Positions 15,601 to 22,597 of a stretch of DNA of 64,000 nt are shown here, one piece after another; within the stretch, counting starts at the first letter, position 1, and each line of letters opens with the position of its first letter. The notes beneath the pieces are model-generated. The model was given only the letters and a program-made list of their open reading frames with translations, was not told the DNA's origin and searched no databases. The stretch spans positions 682,001-746,000 of the forward strand of contig NZ_WMBB01000001.1 in assembly GCF_009708175.1 (NCBI RefSeq), written 5' to 3'. The DNA is from Nocardia aurantiaca. Lineage in GTDB: Bacteria; Actinomycetota; Actinomycetes; Mycobacteriales; Mycobacteriaceae. Position numbers and translations under genes: made by a program.

Positions 15601-17283
15601 CACCCGGGACTCGTAGACCATCTCCTCATCGAGTTCGCCCACGCGGGAGGCCTTCTCACCCACCATGAACACCGGGAACAGACCGCGGTCCGGAATCGCG
15701 CCGCCAGAGGTCACCGCCAGCCGCTGCGCACCCGGGCGGCCGGTGAGCGTCCCCGCATCACGATCCCACACGATGCGCGGCCGCAACTCGGCGAATTCAT
15801 CGGAGGGATAGCGTCCCGCGAGCAGATCCAGCACCGATTCGTAGGCCGAACGCGGCAGCGCCGCATAGCTTCCCGTGCCGCGCACCGTCTCGAACCAGGC
15901 GTCGGCGTCGAGGGGCTCCAGCGCGCATGCCGCCACCGTCTGCTGGGCGAGAATGTCCAGCGGATGCGCGGGCACCCGGAGCTGTTCGATCTGCCCGGCC
16001 GCCATACGCTGCGACGCCACCGCGCAGTGGATGACATCGGTGCGGTGCTTGGGGAAGATCACGCCCCGCGAGATCTCACCCACCTGGTGCCCGGCGCGGC
16101 CCACCCGCTGCAGGCCGGAGGCCACCGAGGGCGGCGCCTCCACCTGCACCACCAGCTCCACCGCACCCATATCGATGCCGAGCTCGAGGCTGCTGGTGGC
16201 CACCACGCAGCGCAGCCGCCCGCTCTTGAGATCGTCCTCGATGAGCGCCCGCTGCTCCTTGCTCACCGAGCCGTGGTGGGCCCGCGCCAAAAGTGTGGTG
16301 GCGCCGTGGATCACCTCCGTGGACGCGCCCAGCTGTGCGGGCGGCGCGTGCTCGGTGTCCACCGTCTCCCCGATGCGCGCGGCGTACGCCTCGTTCAGTC
16401 GCGCCGTGAGCCGTTCGGACAGCCGCCGCGAATTCGCGAACACGATCGACGACCGATGCTCGAGCACCAGATCCACGATGGCCTCGTCCACATGCGGCCA
16501 GATCGAGCCGGGCTGATCCGAATCCTCCGCGCCCGCATCGGGTTCGGTCATATCCGCCACCGGAACCCGCACCGACAGATCGAAGGTCTTGGGCGCAGGC
16601 GGCGCGACAATGGTGATGGGTGCGCTGCCGACCAGGAACCGCCCCACCTCCTCCGGCGGCCGCACGGTCGCCGACAACCCGATCCGCTGGGCGGGCGATT
16701 GCAAGCGCGGGGAGTCGGAGCGGAGCCGGTCCAGGCGCGCCAGTGAAAGCGCCAGGTGCGCACCTCGTTTGGAGCCGGCGATGGCGTGCACCTCGTCCAC
16801 GATCACCGTGTGCACCTCCCTCAGCGTCTCCCTCGCCGCGGAGGTCAGCATGAGGAACAGCGATTCCGGCGTGGTGATCAGAATGTCCGGCGGCGTCCGC
16901 CGCATGGTGCGCCGGTCCGAGGCGCTGGTGTCACCCGACCGCACGCCCACCCGGATCTCGGGGGCGGCCACACCCAGACGCTTGGCCGTCTGTGTGATAC
17001 CCACCAGCGGCGCCCGCAGATTCCGCTCCACGTCCACCGCCAGCGCCTTGAGCGGAGAGATATAGAGCACCGACGTCGTGCGCGGTGCCTCGGCCGGCTC
17101 CTGGGTGGCCAGCCGGTCGATGGCCCACAGGAACGCCGAGAGCGTCTTGCCCGACCCGGTGGGGGCGATGACCAGTGTGTGGTGCCCGGCCGCGATCGAC
17201 TTCCACGCCCCCAGTTGCGCGGCCGTCGGCGCGGGGAACGCACCGTCGAACCACTCTCGGGTAGCGGGTGAGAAGCGATCCAT
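12607..17283 (-). CDS. lhr: Lhr ATP-dependent superfamily-2 DNA helicase
   Basis: A 1558-residue 3'-5' helicase, Lhr family, acting in DNA repair. Seen: Walker A PTGSGKT at residues 41-47, DEVH box at 163-166, LSATVRPPEE (motif III), and QRVGRAGHQ (motif VI). A winged-helix/beta-barrel region and the long C-terminal extension typical of full-length Lhr follow. I placed the start at 17283 (MDRFSPATREWF), 45 codons inside the longest frame: it aligns with the family N-terminus and has CAGACT ending 6 nt upstream. It forms an operon with nei2. Confidence 0.95.
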   Translation of the reverse strand: MDRFSPATREWFDGAFPAPTAAQLGAWKSIAAGHHTLVIAPTGSGKTLSAFLWAIDRLATQEPAEAPRTTSVLYISPLKALAVDVERNLRAPLVGITQTAKRLGVAAPEIRVGVRSGDTSASDRRTMRRTPPDILITTPESLFLMLTSAARETLREVHTVIVDEVHAIAGSKRGAHLALSLARLDRLRSDSPRLQSPAQRIGLSATVRPPEEVGRFLVGSAPITIVAPPAPKTFDLSVRVPVADMTEPDAGAEDSDQPGSIWPHVDEAIVDLVLEHRSSIVFANSRRLSERLTARLNEAYAARIGETVDTEHAPPAQLGASTEVIHGATTLLARAHHGSVSKEQRALIEDDLKSGRLRCVVATSSLELGIDMGAVELVVQVEAPPSVASGLQRVGRAGHQVGEISRGVIFPKHRTDVIHCAVASQRMAAGQIEQLRVPAHPLDILAQQTVAACALEPLDADAWFETVRGTGSYAALPRSAYESVLDLLAGRYPSDEFAELRPRIVWDRDAGTLTGRPGAQRLAVTSGGAIPDRGLFPVFMVGEKASRVGELDEEMVYESRVGDVFALGATSWRIEEITFDRVLVTPAFGLPGRLPFWHGDSLGRPAELGAALGEFVRHAGQEVDKSKRSRTSGADSEVATVALQGGLDENATANLVALLVEQREATGQLPTDKTLVVERFRDELGDWRVVLHSPYGLPVHAPWALAVGARLRERFGVDAAPTPSDDGIVVRLPDTTDDPPGAELFVFDTDEIDDLVTEQVGGSALFASRFRECAARALLLPRRDPGKRAPLWQQRQRAAQLLDVARKFPEFPILLETVRECLQDVYDLPSLRDLLGRVARRQIRLVEVETAAPSPFANSLLFDYIGQFMYEGDSPLAERRATALSLDSGLLAELLGRVELRELLDAGVLEQTERELQRLTPERQARDMEGLVDLLRLLGPLTAAEAAERCVADPRQWFAELVKSRRALEVSFAGSQWWVAIEDASRLRDALGVPLPIGVPAAFIEPVADPLGDLIGRYARTHGPFTLTRAAHRFGLGPAVAATALHRLGLEKRVVEGEFTPGAAGTEWCDSEVLRRLRRRSLAAARKEVEPVATAALGRFLPSWQHVGTGELRGVDGVASVVEQLAGVPIPASAWESLILPLRVRDYSPAMLDELMATGEVIWSGHGSITAKDGWIALHPAEHAGLTLPPPDDIDLTERHIGLLTALGATVIGGTVDSAARVAGAEGEEPIGTTLPKGEYQVVAGGAGGAYFFRQLVDGAENEADVTAALWDLVWAGRIGGDTFAPVRALLAGTTRTTTAHRTPRRAPRGRMYLPRTGMPARTASPQVAGRWSLLPERVADNTIRAHATADVLLERYGVLTRGAVQSEGVPGGFALVYRVLTEFEDRGRCRRGYFVDSLGGAQFSTTDVVDRLRSFDTDRTSTAGDGFSHEPVGNAIALAACDPANPYGAALPWPKASAEGAGHRPGRKAGALVVLVEGELALYLERGGKTLLTFTEDPATRTAAATALAALVRDRRVDSLVIDRVNGESVHGNTFAGFLTEAGFTATPKGFRLRSHP

Positions 17284-17289
17284 TGCCCC

Positions 17290-17295
17290 AGTCTG
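17290..17295 (-). promoter_or_regulatory. -10 box of lhr, leaderless
   Basis: Minus-strand CAGACT (weak TANNNT match) ends 6 nt before the lhr ATG. Confidence 0.35.
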
Positions 17296-17445
17296 CACCC
17301 GCGCACCGACAGACTCTGCCACCCGGCCGGGGCAACTCAGGCATTCGCGGTGTCCGAATCCGCCGAGGTCGGGGGCCGAGAACGATTCGCGCCCGGGACG
17401 GGAGCGAAGGGCGAGCAATCGGATTACGCCCTCTGGCCCCGCGCG

Positions 17446-17451
17446 TAGGCT
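17446..17451 (+). promoter_or_regulatory. -10 box of the histidine-phosphatase-like gene, leaderless
   Basis: TAGGCT ends 7 nt before GTG 17459. TTACGC at 17424-17429 is a possible -35 at 16-bp spacing. Confidence 0.5.
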
Positions 17452-17458
17452 TCGGACC

Positions 17459-18004
17459 GTGCAGAAGGTGCTACGACTCGACTTGGTCAGTCACGGAATG
17501 ACCGAGGCGATGCGCAGAGCACGATTCCCCGTCGATGAACCCCTGACGGAAGCGGGCCGCCGTGCGGTGTCCGCGTGCGGCCGTCTGCACGCCGCGCGGG
17601 TCGTCACCGCCCCGGAGCGCCGCACTGTCGAAACCGCCGCTCTCATGGGGCTCGTGGGCGCCGCGGACGACCGACTACGGGACCTCGACGCCGGGGCCTG
17701 GCGCGGCGGCGAACTCATGTCCGTGCCCAAGGACAACCTCTATCTGTGGCTCACCGACCCGAGTTATCGCGGCCACGGCGGCGAGGCGGTGGTCGATGTC
17801 ATCGAGCGCACGGGCGAATGGCTCGCCGATATCGCCCTGGACGGCGAGCCCACCATCGCCATCACCCACCCGGCGGTGATCCGCGCCGCCCTGCTGATCA
17901 CCCTCGACGCGCCCGCGAAGTCGTTCTGGCGCATCGATGTTCCGCCGGTCAGCGTCACCCGACTGCACTATCGCGGCGAATGGACCCTGCACTTCCGCTC
18001 GTGA
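17459..18004 (+). CDS. Histidine-phosphatase-superfamily protein with SHG in place of RHG
   Basis: A 181-residue phosphoglycerate-mutase-like protein. The catalytic His is in LDLVSHGMTEA near the N-terminus, but the conserved Arg before it (RHG) is Ser. TAPERRTVETA matches the second Arg motif, and ITHPAVIRAAL holds the second catalytic His. The Arg-to-Ser change may mean altered or lost phosphatase activity, or a distinct subfamily. The GTG 17459 start is chosen because the phosphatase fold begins there and TAGGCT lies 7 nt upstream. The gene overlaps the convergent TetR gene by 50 nt. Confidence 0.75.
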   Translation: MQKVLRLDLVSHGMTEAMRRARFPVDEPLTEAGRRAVSACGRLHAARVVTAPERRTVETAALMGLVGAADDRLRDLDAGAWRGGELMSVPKDNLYLWLTDPSYRGHGGEAVVDVIERTGEWLADIALDGEPTIAITHPAVIRAALLITLDAPAKSFWRIDVPPVSVTRLHYRGEWTLHFRS

Positions 18005-18584
18005 TCAGCATGGCGCGCAGGGCGTCGGTGATCAGCCGGGCAGGCAGGCTCGGGTCGATGGCGCGCTGAATGCCCAGTCCCAGACCGAGACTCAGCACGG
18101 CGGTGGCGGCGTCGTCGGCCGGCATCGGCAGCGCCATGTCCGTGGAGTCGGCCAGCGCCCGCAGCTGAGCGGCGACCGTGCCGCGCACCAGGCTCAGGCT
18201 GGACACCAGGGCGGCCTGGAGCTCCGGATCGTCGCGGGCCACAATGGCGAACTCGAATTCCAGCATGGTCCAGCCGACATCGCCGAGGGTCCGTTCGGCC
18301 CAGTCCTGGAAGCGATCGAGCCGGGCCTCGAGGGTGTCTCCGCCCGCGAGCAGCTCGCTGACCTCCCCGAATTTGGCTTCATGAATATTCGCCAGCACCT
18401 CGAGACAGAGCGCCGACTTGGTCCGGAAGTTCGAGTAGACCGCGCCCTTGGAATACCCGGCCTCCTCGGCGACCCGTTCCAGGCTGGTCCTGGCGTACCC
18501 GTCTGTCAGGAACATCTCGCGCGCGGTGGCGAGCAGGTCCGCGCGGGTGCGCGCCTGGCTCTCGGTCCTGGTCAGTCGTGCCAT
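17955..18584 (-). CDS. TetR-family transcriptional regulator
   Basis: A 209-residue TetR repressor. The N-terminal helix-turn-helix is visible (RADLLATAREMFLTDGYARTSLERVAEEAGYSKGAVYSNF, described by its TetR signature GYSKGAVYSNFRTK), followed by a helical ligand domain. I prefer ATG 18584 over the GTG six bases upstream because TAGAAT ends 7 nt before it. It is divergent from a patatin/SDR operon, and a 18-bp palindrome lies between them, so it probably represses that operon and itself. Confidence 0.88.
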   Translation of the reverse strand: MARLTRTESQARTRADLLATAREMFLTDGYARTSLERVAEEAGYSKGAVYSNFRTKSALCLEVLANIHEAKFGEVSELLAGGDTLEARLDRFQDWAERTLGDVGWTMLEFEFAIVARDDPELQAALVSSLSLVRGTVAAQLRALADSTDMALPMPADDAATAVLSLGLGLGIQRAIDPSLPARLITDALRAMLITSGSAGSIRRDSAVG

Positions 18585-18591
18585 GGCCACG

Positions 18592-18597
18592 ATTCTA
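18592..18597 (-). promoter_or_regulatory. -10 box of the TetR gene, leaderless
   Basis: Minus-strand TAGAAT, nearly consensus, ends 7 nt before ATG 18584. Confidence 0.55.
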
Positions 18598-18621
18598 TGT
18601 ACTCCAGGATTTGGGATACCG

Positions 18622-18639
18622 GCAGTATGCGAATACTGC
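18622..18639. promoter_or_regulatory. TetR operator GCAGTAT-N4-ATACTGC
   Basis: Perfect 7-bp arms around GCGA, located between the divergent TetR and patatin genes and immediately before the likely -10 box TAGTGT (18640-18645) of the patatin gene. Confidence 0.65.
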
Positions 18640-18653
18640 TAGTGTTCGAAACC

Positions 18654-19613
18654 ATGGGTAACAGGAACGGGGCACGGCGACGTGGCCTTGCCATCGGGTG
18701 CGGCGGCACGGTCGGCATGGCCTGGATCGTCGCTGCCCTGGCCGCGGTCCGCGACGTCCTCGACTGGGATCCGCGCACGGCCGACGTCATGATCGGCACC
18801 TCGGCGGGCGCGGAAGCGCTGACCATGCTGGGCAGCGGCATCGGCGTGGACGAACTGATCGCCATGCAACGCGGCACCTCCGCCCACCCGATCCTCACCG
18901 CCCACCTGCGTTGGGAGCCGGGACGATTTCCGCCGCTGCCGCGCCCGAGTCTGGGCGCGCCCGGCCGCGCGGTCCGAGAGCTGCTGGCCCGTCCCGGAAA
19001 TGGTCATGCCCTGCTCACCGCGGGCAGTGGGTTGCTGCCGAAGGGGGGCGGCGACCCGGCCTGGCTCCAGCGACTGGCCGAGGGCCTCAACCCCGGCCGC
19101 GACTGGGTCCCGCACCCGGCGACCTGGCTGGTGGCGATGGACAATGCCACCGGCGAGCGGGTGGCCTTCGGCTCCCCGTCCGCCCCGGACGCGAATCTCG
19201 GTGCCGCCCTGCGGGCTTCCTGGGCCGTGCCCGGCTGGTTCCCGGCCGTGCCGATCGCGGGCCGGCACTTCGTCGACGGCGGCGCGGCCTCGACCGCCTC
19301 GGCCGACCTGCTCATCCCGGCCGGGCTGGACGAGGTCGTGGTGATCGCCCCCATGGCCTCCACCGGCCGCCTGCCGATCACCGGCCCCGGCCATTTCCTC
19401 GAGCGGCAACTGCGAAACCGCATGAGCGAGAAGCTCGATGCCGAGATCGCCCTGCTGCGCGCCACCGGTGTGAAGGTGCTGCGCATCGACGCCACGGCCG
19501 AGGATCTCGCGGTCATGGGCCCCAACTTCATGGATGGCCGCCGCCGTCTCGACACCTTCGAACACAGCCTGGGCAGCACCCGCCGCCAGGTCGAGCAGGG
19601 AGCGTTCGCATGA
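18654..19613 (+). CDS. Patatin-like phospholipase
   Basis: A 319-residue serine lipid acyl hydrolase of the patatin family. Seen: GCGGTVGMAW (oxyanion-type glycine loop), GTSAGAEA with the nucleophile Ser (G-x-S-x-G), and DGGAAS, the catalytic Asp motif (DG[G/A]). I placed the start at ATG 18654. An earlier in-frame ATG at 18627 sits inside the operator palindrome. It overlaps the following SDR gene by ATGA, so the two are translationally coupled. It likely acts on membrane or storage lipids; the substrate is unknown. Confidence 0.85.
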   Translation: MGNRNGARRRGLAIGCGGTVGMAWIVAALAAVRDVLDWDPRTADVMIGTSAGAEALTMLGSGIGVDELIAMQRGTSAHPILTAHLRWEPGRFPPLPRPSLGAPGRAVRELLARPGNGHALLTAGSGLLPKGGGDPAWLQRLAEGLNPGRDWVPHPATWLVAMDNATGERVAFGSPSAPDANLGAALRASWAVPGWFPAVPIAGRHFVDGGAASTASADLLIPAGLDEVVVIAPMASTGRLPITGPGHFLERQLRNRMSEKLDAEIALLRATGVKVLRIDATAEDLAVMGPNFMDGRRRLDTFEHSLGSTRRQVEQGAFA

Positions 19614-20455
19614 GCATCCTCGGAAACGACTATCCGGCCATCGATCTCGATGGCGCACGGGTCCTGGTCACCGGCGCGGGCCGCGGCATCGGGCAGTGCA
19701 CCGCCGAGCTGTTCGCGAGCAAGGGCGCACAGGTCGGCATCGCCGATGTGGACACCGTCGCGGCGCAGGCGGCAGCGGCCGTGCTGGGTGCCGATGCCTT
19801 CGAGCTGGATGTCCGCGACCGGGCCCAGTGGGACCGGGTCGTCGCCGTCTTCGGTCCCGTCGACATCCTGGTCAACAATGCGGGCGTCATGCCCGCGGGC
19901 GCCTTCCTCGACGAGCCGGACGCGGTGGGCCACGCCACCATGGACGTCAATGTCTGGGGCCTCATCCACGGCATGCGCGCCGTCGTACCTGGCATGATCG
20001 AGCGCGGCCACGGACATGTGGTGAACGTGGCCTCGCTGGCCGGGAAGATCCCGATCCCGGGGCTGGCCGTCTACAACGCCAGCAAGTTCGCCGCCGTGGG
20101 CCTGTCCGCCGCAACGCGTCTGGAGTTCGCGCCGCACGGCGTCAGCGTCAGCTGCGTCATGCCCTCGGCCGTGCGTACCCGGCTGTCCTCGGGCCTGGCC
20201 CTGGGCGGCGGCATCCCGACCGTCGACCCGGAGGACGTGGCCGCGGCCGTGCTCACCACCGTGCGCAGCCGCCGCGCCGAGGTCGCCGTCCCGAACTACC
20301 TGGGCCCCATCGATGTCGCCCTGGCCGCCGCGCCCGAACCCGCGGTCCGCCTGATGCGCAGGCTCTTCCACGGCGACCGGGCGCTGCACCCGGCCGATGA
20401 GAAGGTGCGCGCCCAGTACGAGGACCAGGTGCGCGCGATCACCTCCGACGAGTAG
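19610..20455 (+). CDS. Short-chain dehydrogenase/reductase (patatin operon)
   Basis: A 281-residue classical SDR, NAD(P)-dependent. Visible: the TGAGRGIGQ nucleotide loop, the NNAGVMPAG motif, the VNVASLAGK Ser region and the YNASK catalytic Tyr/Lys. The start ATG overlaps the patatin stop (ATGA), giving a two-gene operon probably controlled by the divergent TetR. Pairing with a lipase suggests oxidation or reduction of a released lipid alcohol or acyl product, but this is inference. Confidence 0.88.
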   Translation: MSILGNDYPAIDLDGARVLVTGAGRGIGQCTAELFASKGAQVGIADVDTVAAQAAAAVLGADAFELDVRDRAQWDRVVAVFGPVDILVNNAGVMPAGAFLDEPDAVGHATMDVNVWGLIHGMRAVVPGMIERGHGHVVNVASLAGKIPIPGLAVYNASKFAAVGLSAATRLEFAPHGVSVSCVMPSAVRTRLSSGLALGGGIPTVDPEDVAAAVLTTVRSRRAEVAVPNYLGPIDVALAAAPEPAVRLMRRLFHGDRALHPADEKVRAQYEDQVRAITSDE

Positions 20456-21985
20456 TCACTCGAACCGAATGCCCTGCGCCAGCGGCAGTTCGGTGGAGTA
20501 GTTGACGGTGTTGGTGGCCCGGCGCATGTACGTTTTCCAGGAGTCCGACCCCGATTCCCGGCCACCGCCGGTCTGCTTCTCGCCGCCGAACGCGCCACCG
20601 ATCTCGGCCCCCGAGGTGCCGATATTGACATTGGCGATGCCGCAGTCCGACCCGTCGGCGGCCAGGAAACGCTCCGCCTCGCGCTGATCCCGCGTGAAGA
20701 TCGACGACGAAAGCCCCTGCGGCACACCGTTGTGCAGCTCGATGGCGGCATCCAGATCGTGATAGGTGAGCGCGTACAGGATGGGCGCGAAGGTCTCCTC
20801 CCGCACCACCGCGGTCTGCGCGGGCATGCGCACCAGAGCGGGTCGCACGTAGAAGGCGTCCTCGTCCGGCCCCTCGAGGCGCTCACCACCGCAGATCAGT
20901 TCGCCGCCATCGGCCAGCGCCCGCTCCAGCGCCGAGCGCATGCCGTCGTAGGCCCGCTCGTTGATGAGCGGCCCGACGAGAACGCCTTCATCGAGCGGAT
21001 TGCCCACGCGCAGTTGGCGATACGCCGCCGAGATCCGATCCAGCAGCGGCCCGGCCACACTGGCGTGCACGATCAGCCGCCGCAGCGTCGTGCACCGTTG
21101 GCCCGCGGTCCCCGCCGCCGCGAAAACGATTCCCCGCGTGGTCAGGTCGAGATCCGCCGAGGGCGTGACGATCGCGGCGTTGTTGCCGCCCAGCTCCAGC
21201 AGGCAACGCCCGAACCGCGCCGCCACCCGCGGCGCGACCCGCTGCCCCATCCGCACCGACCCGGTCGCGCTCACCAGCGCCACCCGCGAATCGTCCACCA
21301 GCTGTTCGCCGATCGCCGCCGGGCCCTGAATCAACTGGTGCACTTCGGGATCCGCGCCGACCTCCCGCGCCGCCCGGCGCAGCAGCTCGTGGCAGGCCAG
21401 CGCGGTCAGCGGCGTCGCCTCCGAGGGCTTCCACACCACGGTGTCCCCGCACACCAGGGCGACGGCGGTATTCCACGCCCACACCGCGACCGGGAAGTTG
21501 AAGGCCGAGATGACCCCGACCACGCCGAGCGGATGCCAGGTCTCCATGAGCCGGTGCCCCGGCCGCTCGGACGGCATGGTCCGTCCGTACAGCTGCCGTG
21601 ACAGCCCGATGGCGAACTCGCAGATATCGATCATCTCCTGGACCTCGCCGCGCGCCTCGGCGCCGATCTTGCCCGCCTCCAGGGTGACCAGCTCGCCCAG
21701 CTCGTCCTGATGCGCGGTGAGCAGTGCCGCCAGCCGCCGCACCACCGCGGCCCGCTGCGGCGCCGGTACAGTGCGCCAATTCCGGAAGGCGGTCGCGGCG
21801 CGGGTGATGGCGGCGTCCACCGCGGCGGAATCACTCGCGCGCAGGGTGATCAGCTCACGCCCGGTGATCGGGGTGCGAGCCGAGAGTTCGCCGGGTGGTG
21901 GCGTTTCGACCCCGAGGCGTTGCAGCAACTTCTCCGTTTGCTCACGAAGCTCACGGGTCGCCCCGTCGGTCGGTGCGTGACTCAT
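20456..21985 (-). CDS. pcd: Aldehyde dehydrogenase, L-aminoadipate-semialdehyde/piperideine-6-carboxylate type
   Basis: A 509-residue ALDH predicted to oxidise alpha-aminoadipate semialdehyde (in equilibrium with piperideine-6-carboxylate) to alpha-aminoadipate. Seen: ISAFNFPVAVW, GSVRMGQRV, LELGGNNAAIV with the general-base Glu, and GQRCTTLRR with the catalytic Cys. Start 21985 (MSHAP) has GGAG upstream; the frame extends nine codons further to 22012. Together with the lat aminotransferase, which makes its substrate from lysine, and the divergent lrpA regulator, it forms the lysine-to-aminoadipate pathway, as in M. tuberculosis Rv3290c-Rv3293. Confidence 0.9.
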   Translation of the reverse strand: MSHAPTDGATRELREQTEKLLQRLGVETPPPGELSARTPITGRELITLRASDSAAVDAAITRAATAFRNWRTVPAPQRAAVVRRLAALLTAHQDELGELVTLEAGKIGAEARGEVQEMIDICEFAIGLSRQLYGRTMPSERPGHRLMETWHPLGVVGVISAFNFPVAVWAWNTAVALVCGDTVVWKPSEATPLTALACHELLRRAAREVGADPEVHQLIQGPAAIGEQLVDDSRVALVSATGSVRMGQRVAPRVAARFGRCLLELGGNNAAIVTPSADLDLTTRGIVFAAAGTAGQRCTTLRRLIVHASVAGPLLDRISAAYRQLRVGNPLDEGVLVGPLINERAYDGMRSALERALADGGELICGGERLEGPDEDAFYVRPALVRMPAQTAVVREETFAPILYALTYHDLDAAIELHNGVPQGLSSSIFTRDQREAERFLAADGSDCGIANVNIGTSGAEIGGAFGGEKQTGGGRESGSDSWKTYMRRATNTVNYSTELPLAQGIRFE

Positions 21986-22031
21986 TACATGCTCCAGGTT
22001 GGGTTCCGGCACCGAGTTCGGTTCGCTGCGT

Positions 22032-22037
22032 TAGCCT
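22032..22037 (+). promoter_or_regulatory. -10 box of lrpA, leaderless
   Basis: TAGCCT ends 6 nt before ATG 22044. Confidence 0.5.
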
Positions 22038-22043
22038 TCGCTG

Positions 22044-22496
22044 ATGGCGGATACACCGGCGAAACCTGGACTCGACGACATCGATCGACTGCTGATCCGT
22101 GAGCTGATTGCCGATGGTCGCGCCACCCTGTCCAATCTGGCGGAGAAGGCCAACCTTTCGGTGTCCGCGGTGCAGTCGCGGGTGCGGCGGCTCGAGGCGC
22201 GGGGCGTGATTCGCGGCTACACGGCGAATGTCGACCCCGAGGCGCTGGGCCAGATGCTGTCGGCTTTCGTCGCGATAACTCCTCTCGACCCGTCGCAACC
22301 CGATGACGCACCCGCACTGCTGCAGCACATTCCGGGAATCGAGGCCTGCCACTCGGTTGCCGGAGATGAGAGCTACATGCTGATGGTGCGGGTGGCTTCG
22401 CCCCGGCACCTGGAACAGTTGCTGCAGGAGATCCGCGCGACGGCCAACGTCCGGACGCGAAGCACCATCATTCTGCAGACATTCTATGACAAGTAG
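22044..22496 (+). CDS. lrpA: Lrp/AsnC-family transcriptional regulator
   Basis: A 150-residue feast/famine regulator. An N-terminal helix-turn-helix (IDRLLIRELIADGRATLSNLA in outline, with SVSAVQSRVRRLE recognition region) is followed by the RAM ligand-binding domain (SYMLMVRVASPRHLEQLLQEI). It lies between divergent pcd and downstream lat, like M. tuberculosis lrpA (Rv3291c), and probably controls both in response to lysine or another amino acid. An inverted repeat in front of lat is a candidate binding site. Confidence 0.9.
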   Translation: MADTPAKPGLDDIDRLLIRELIADGRATLSNLAEKANLSVSAVQSRVRRLEARGVIRGYTANVDPEALGQMLSAFVAITPLDPSQPDDAPALLQHIPGIEACHSVAGDESYMLMVRVASPRHLEQLLQEIRATANVRTRSTIILQTFYDK

Positions 22497-22570
22497 CCCC
22501 GCGCAGGCCGCAGACATTCGGGTTTCGACACGGTGTACGACGTAGATATTCCGGAACTTGCGGGCATCGC

Positions 22571-22588
22571 CGTAAAAGTTAATTTACG
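22571..22588. promoter_or_regulatory. Candidate LrpA operator CGTAAA-N6-TTTACG
   Basis: Perfect 6-bp arms with AGTTAA spacer, an AT-rich island in GC-rich DNA. It overlaps the predicted lat -10 box (TACGCT, 22585-22590), which ends 7 nt before GTG 22598. Confidence 0.55.
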
Positions 22589-22597
22589 CTGGATGGT

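Noticed and set aside
15184-16746. Long plus-strand open frame (520 codons) opposite lhr
   Set aside because: Arg/His-rich translation without motifs; lhr on the other strand carries all helicase motifs.
18627-18653. Earlier ATG for the patatin gene
   Set aside because: It falls within the operator palindrome 18622-18639; the ATG at 18654 fits the promoter and the domain start better.
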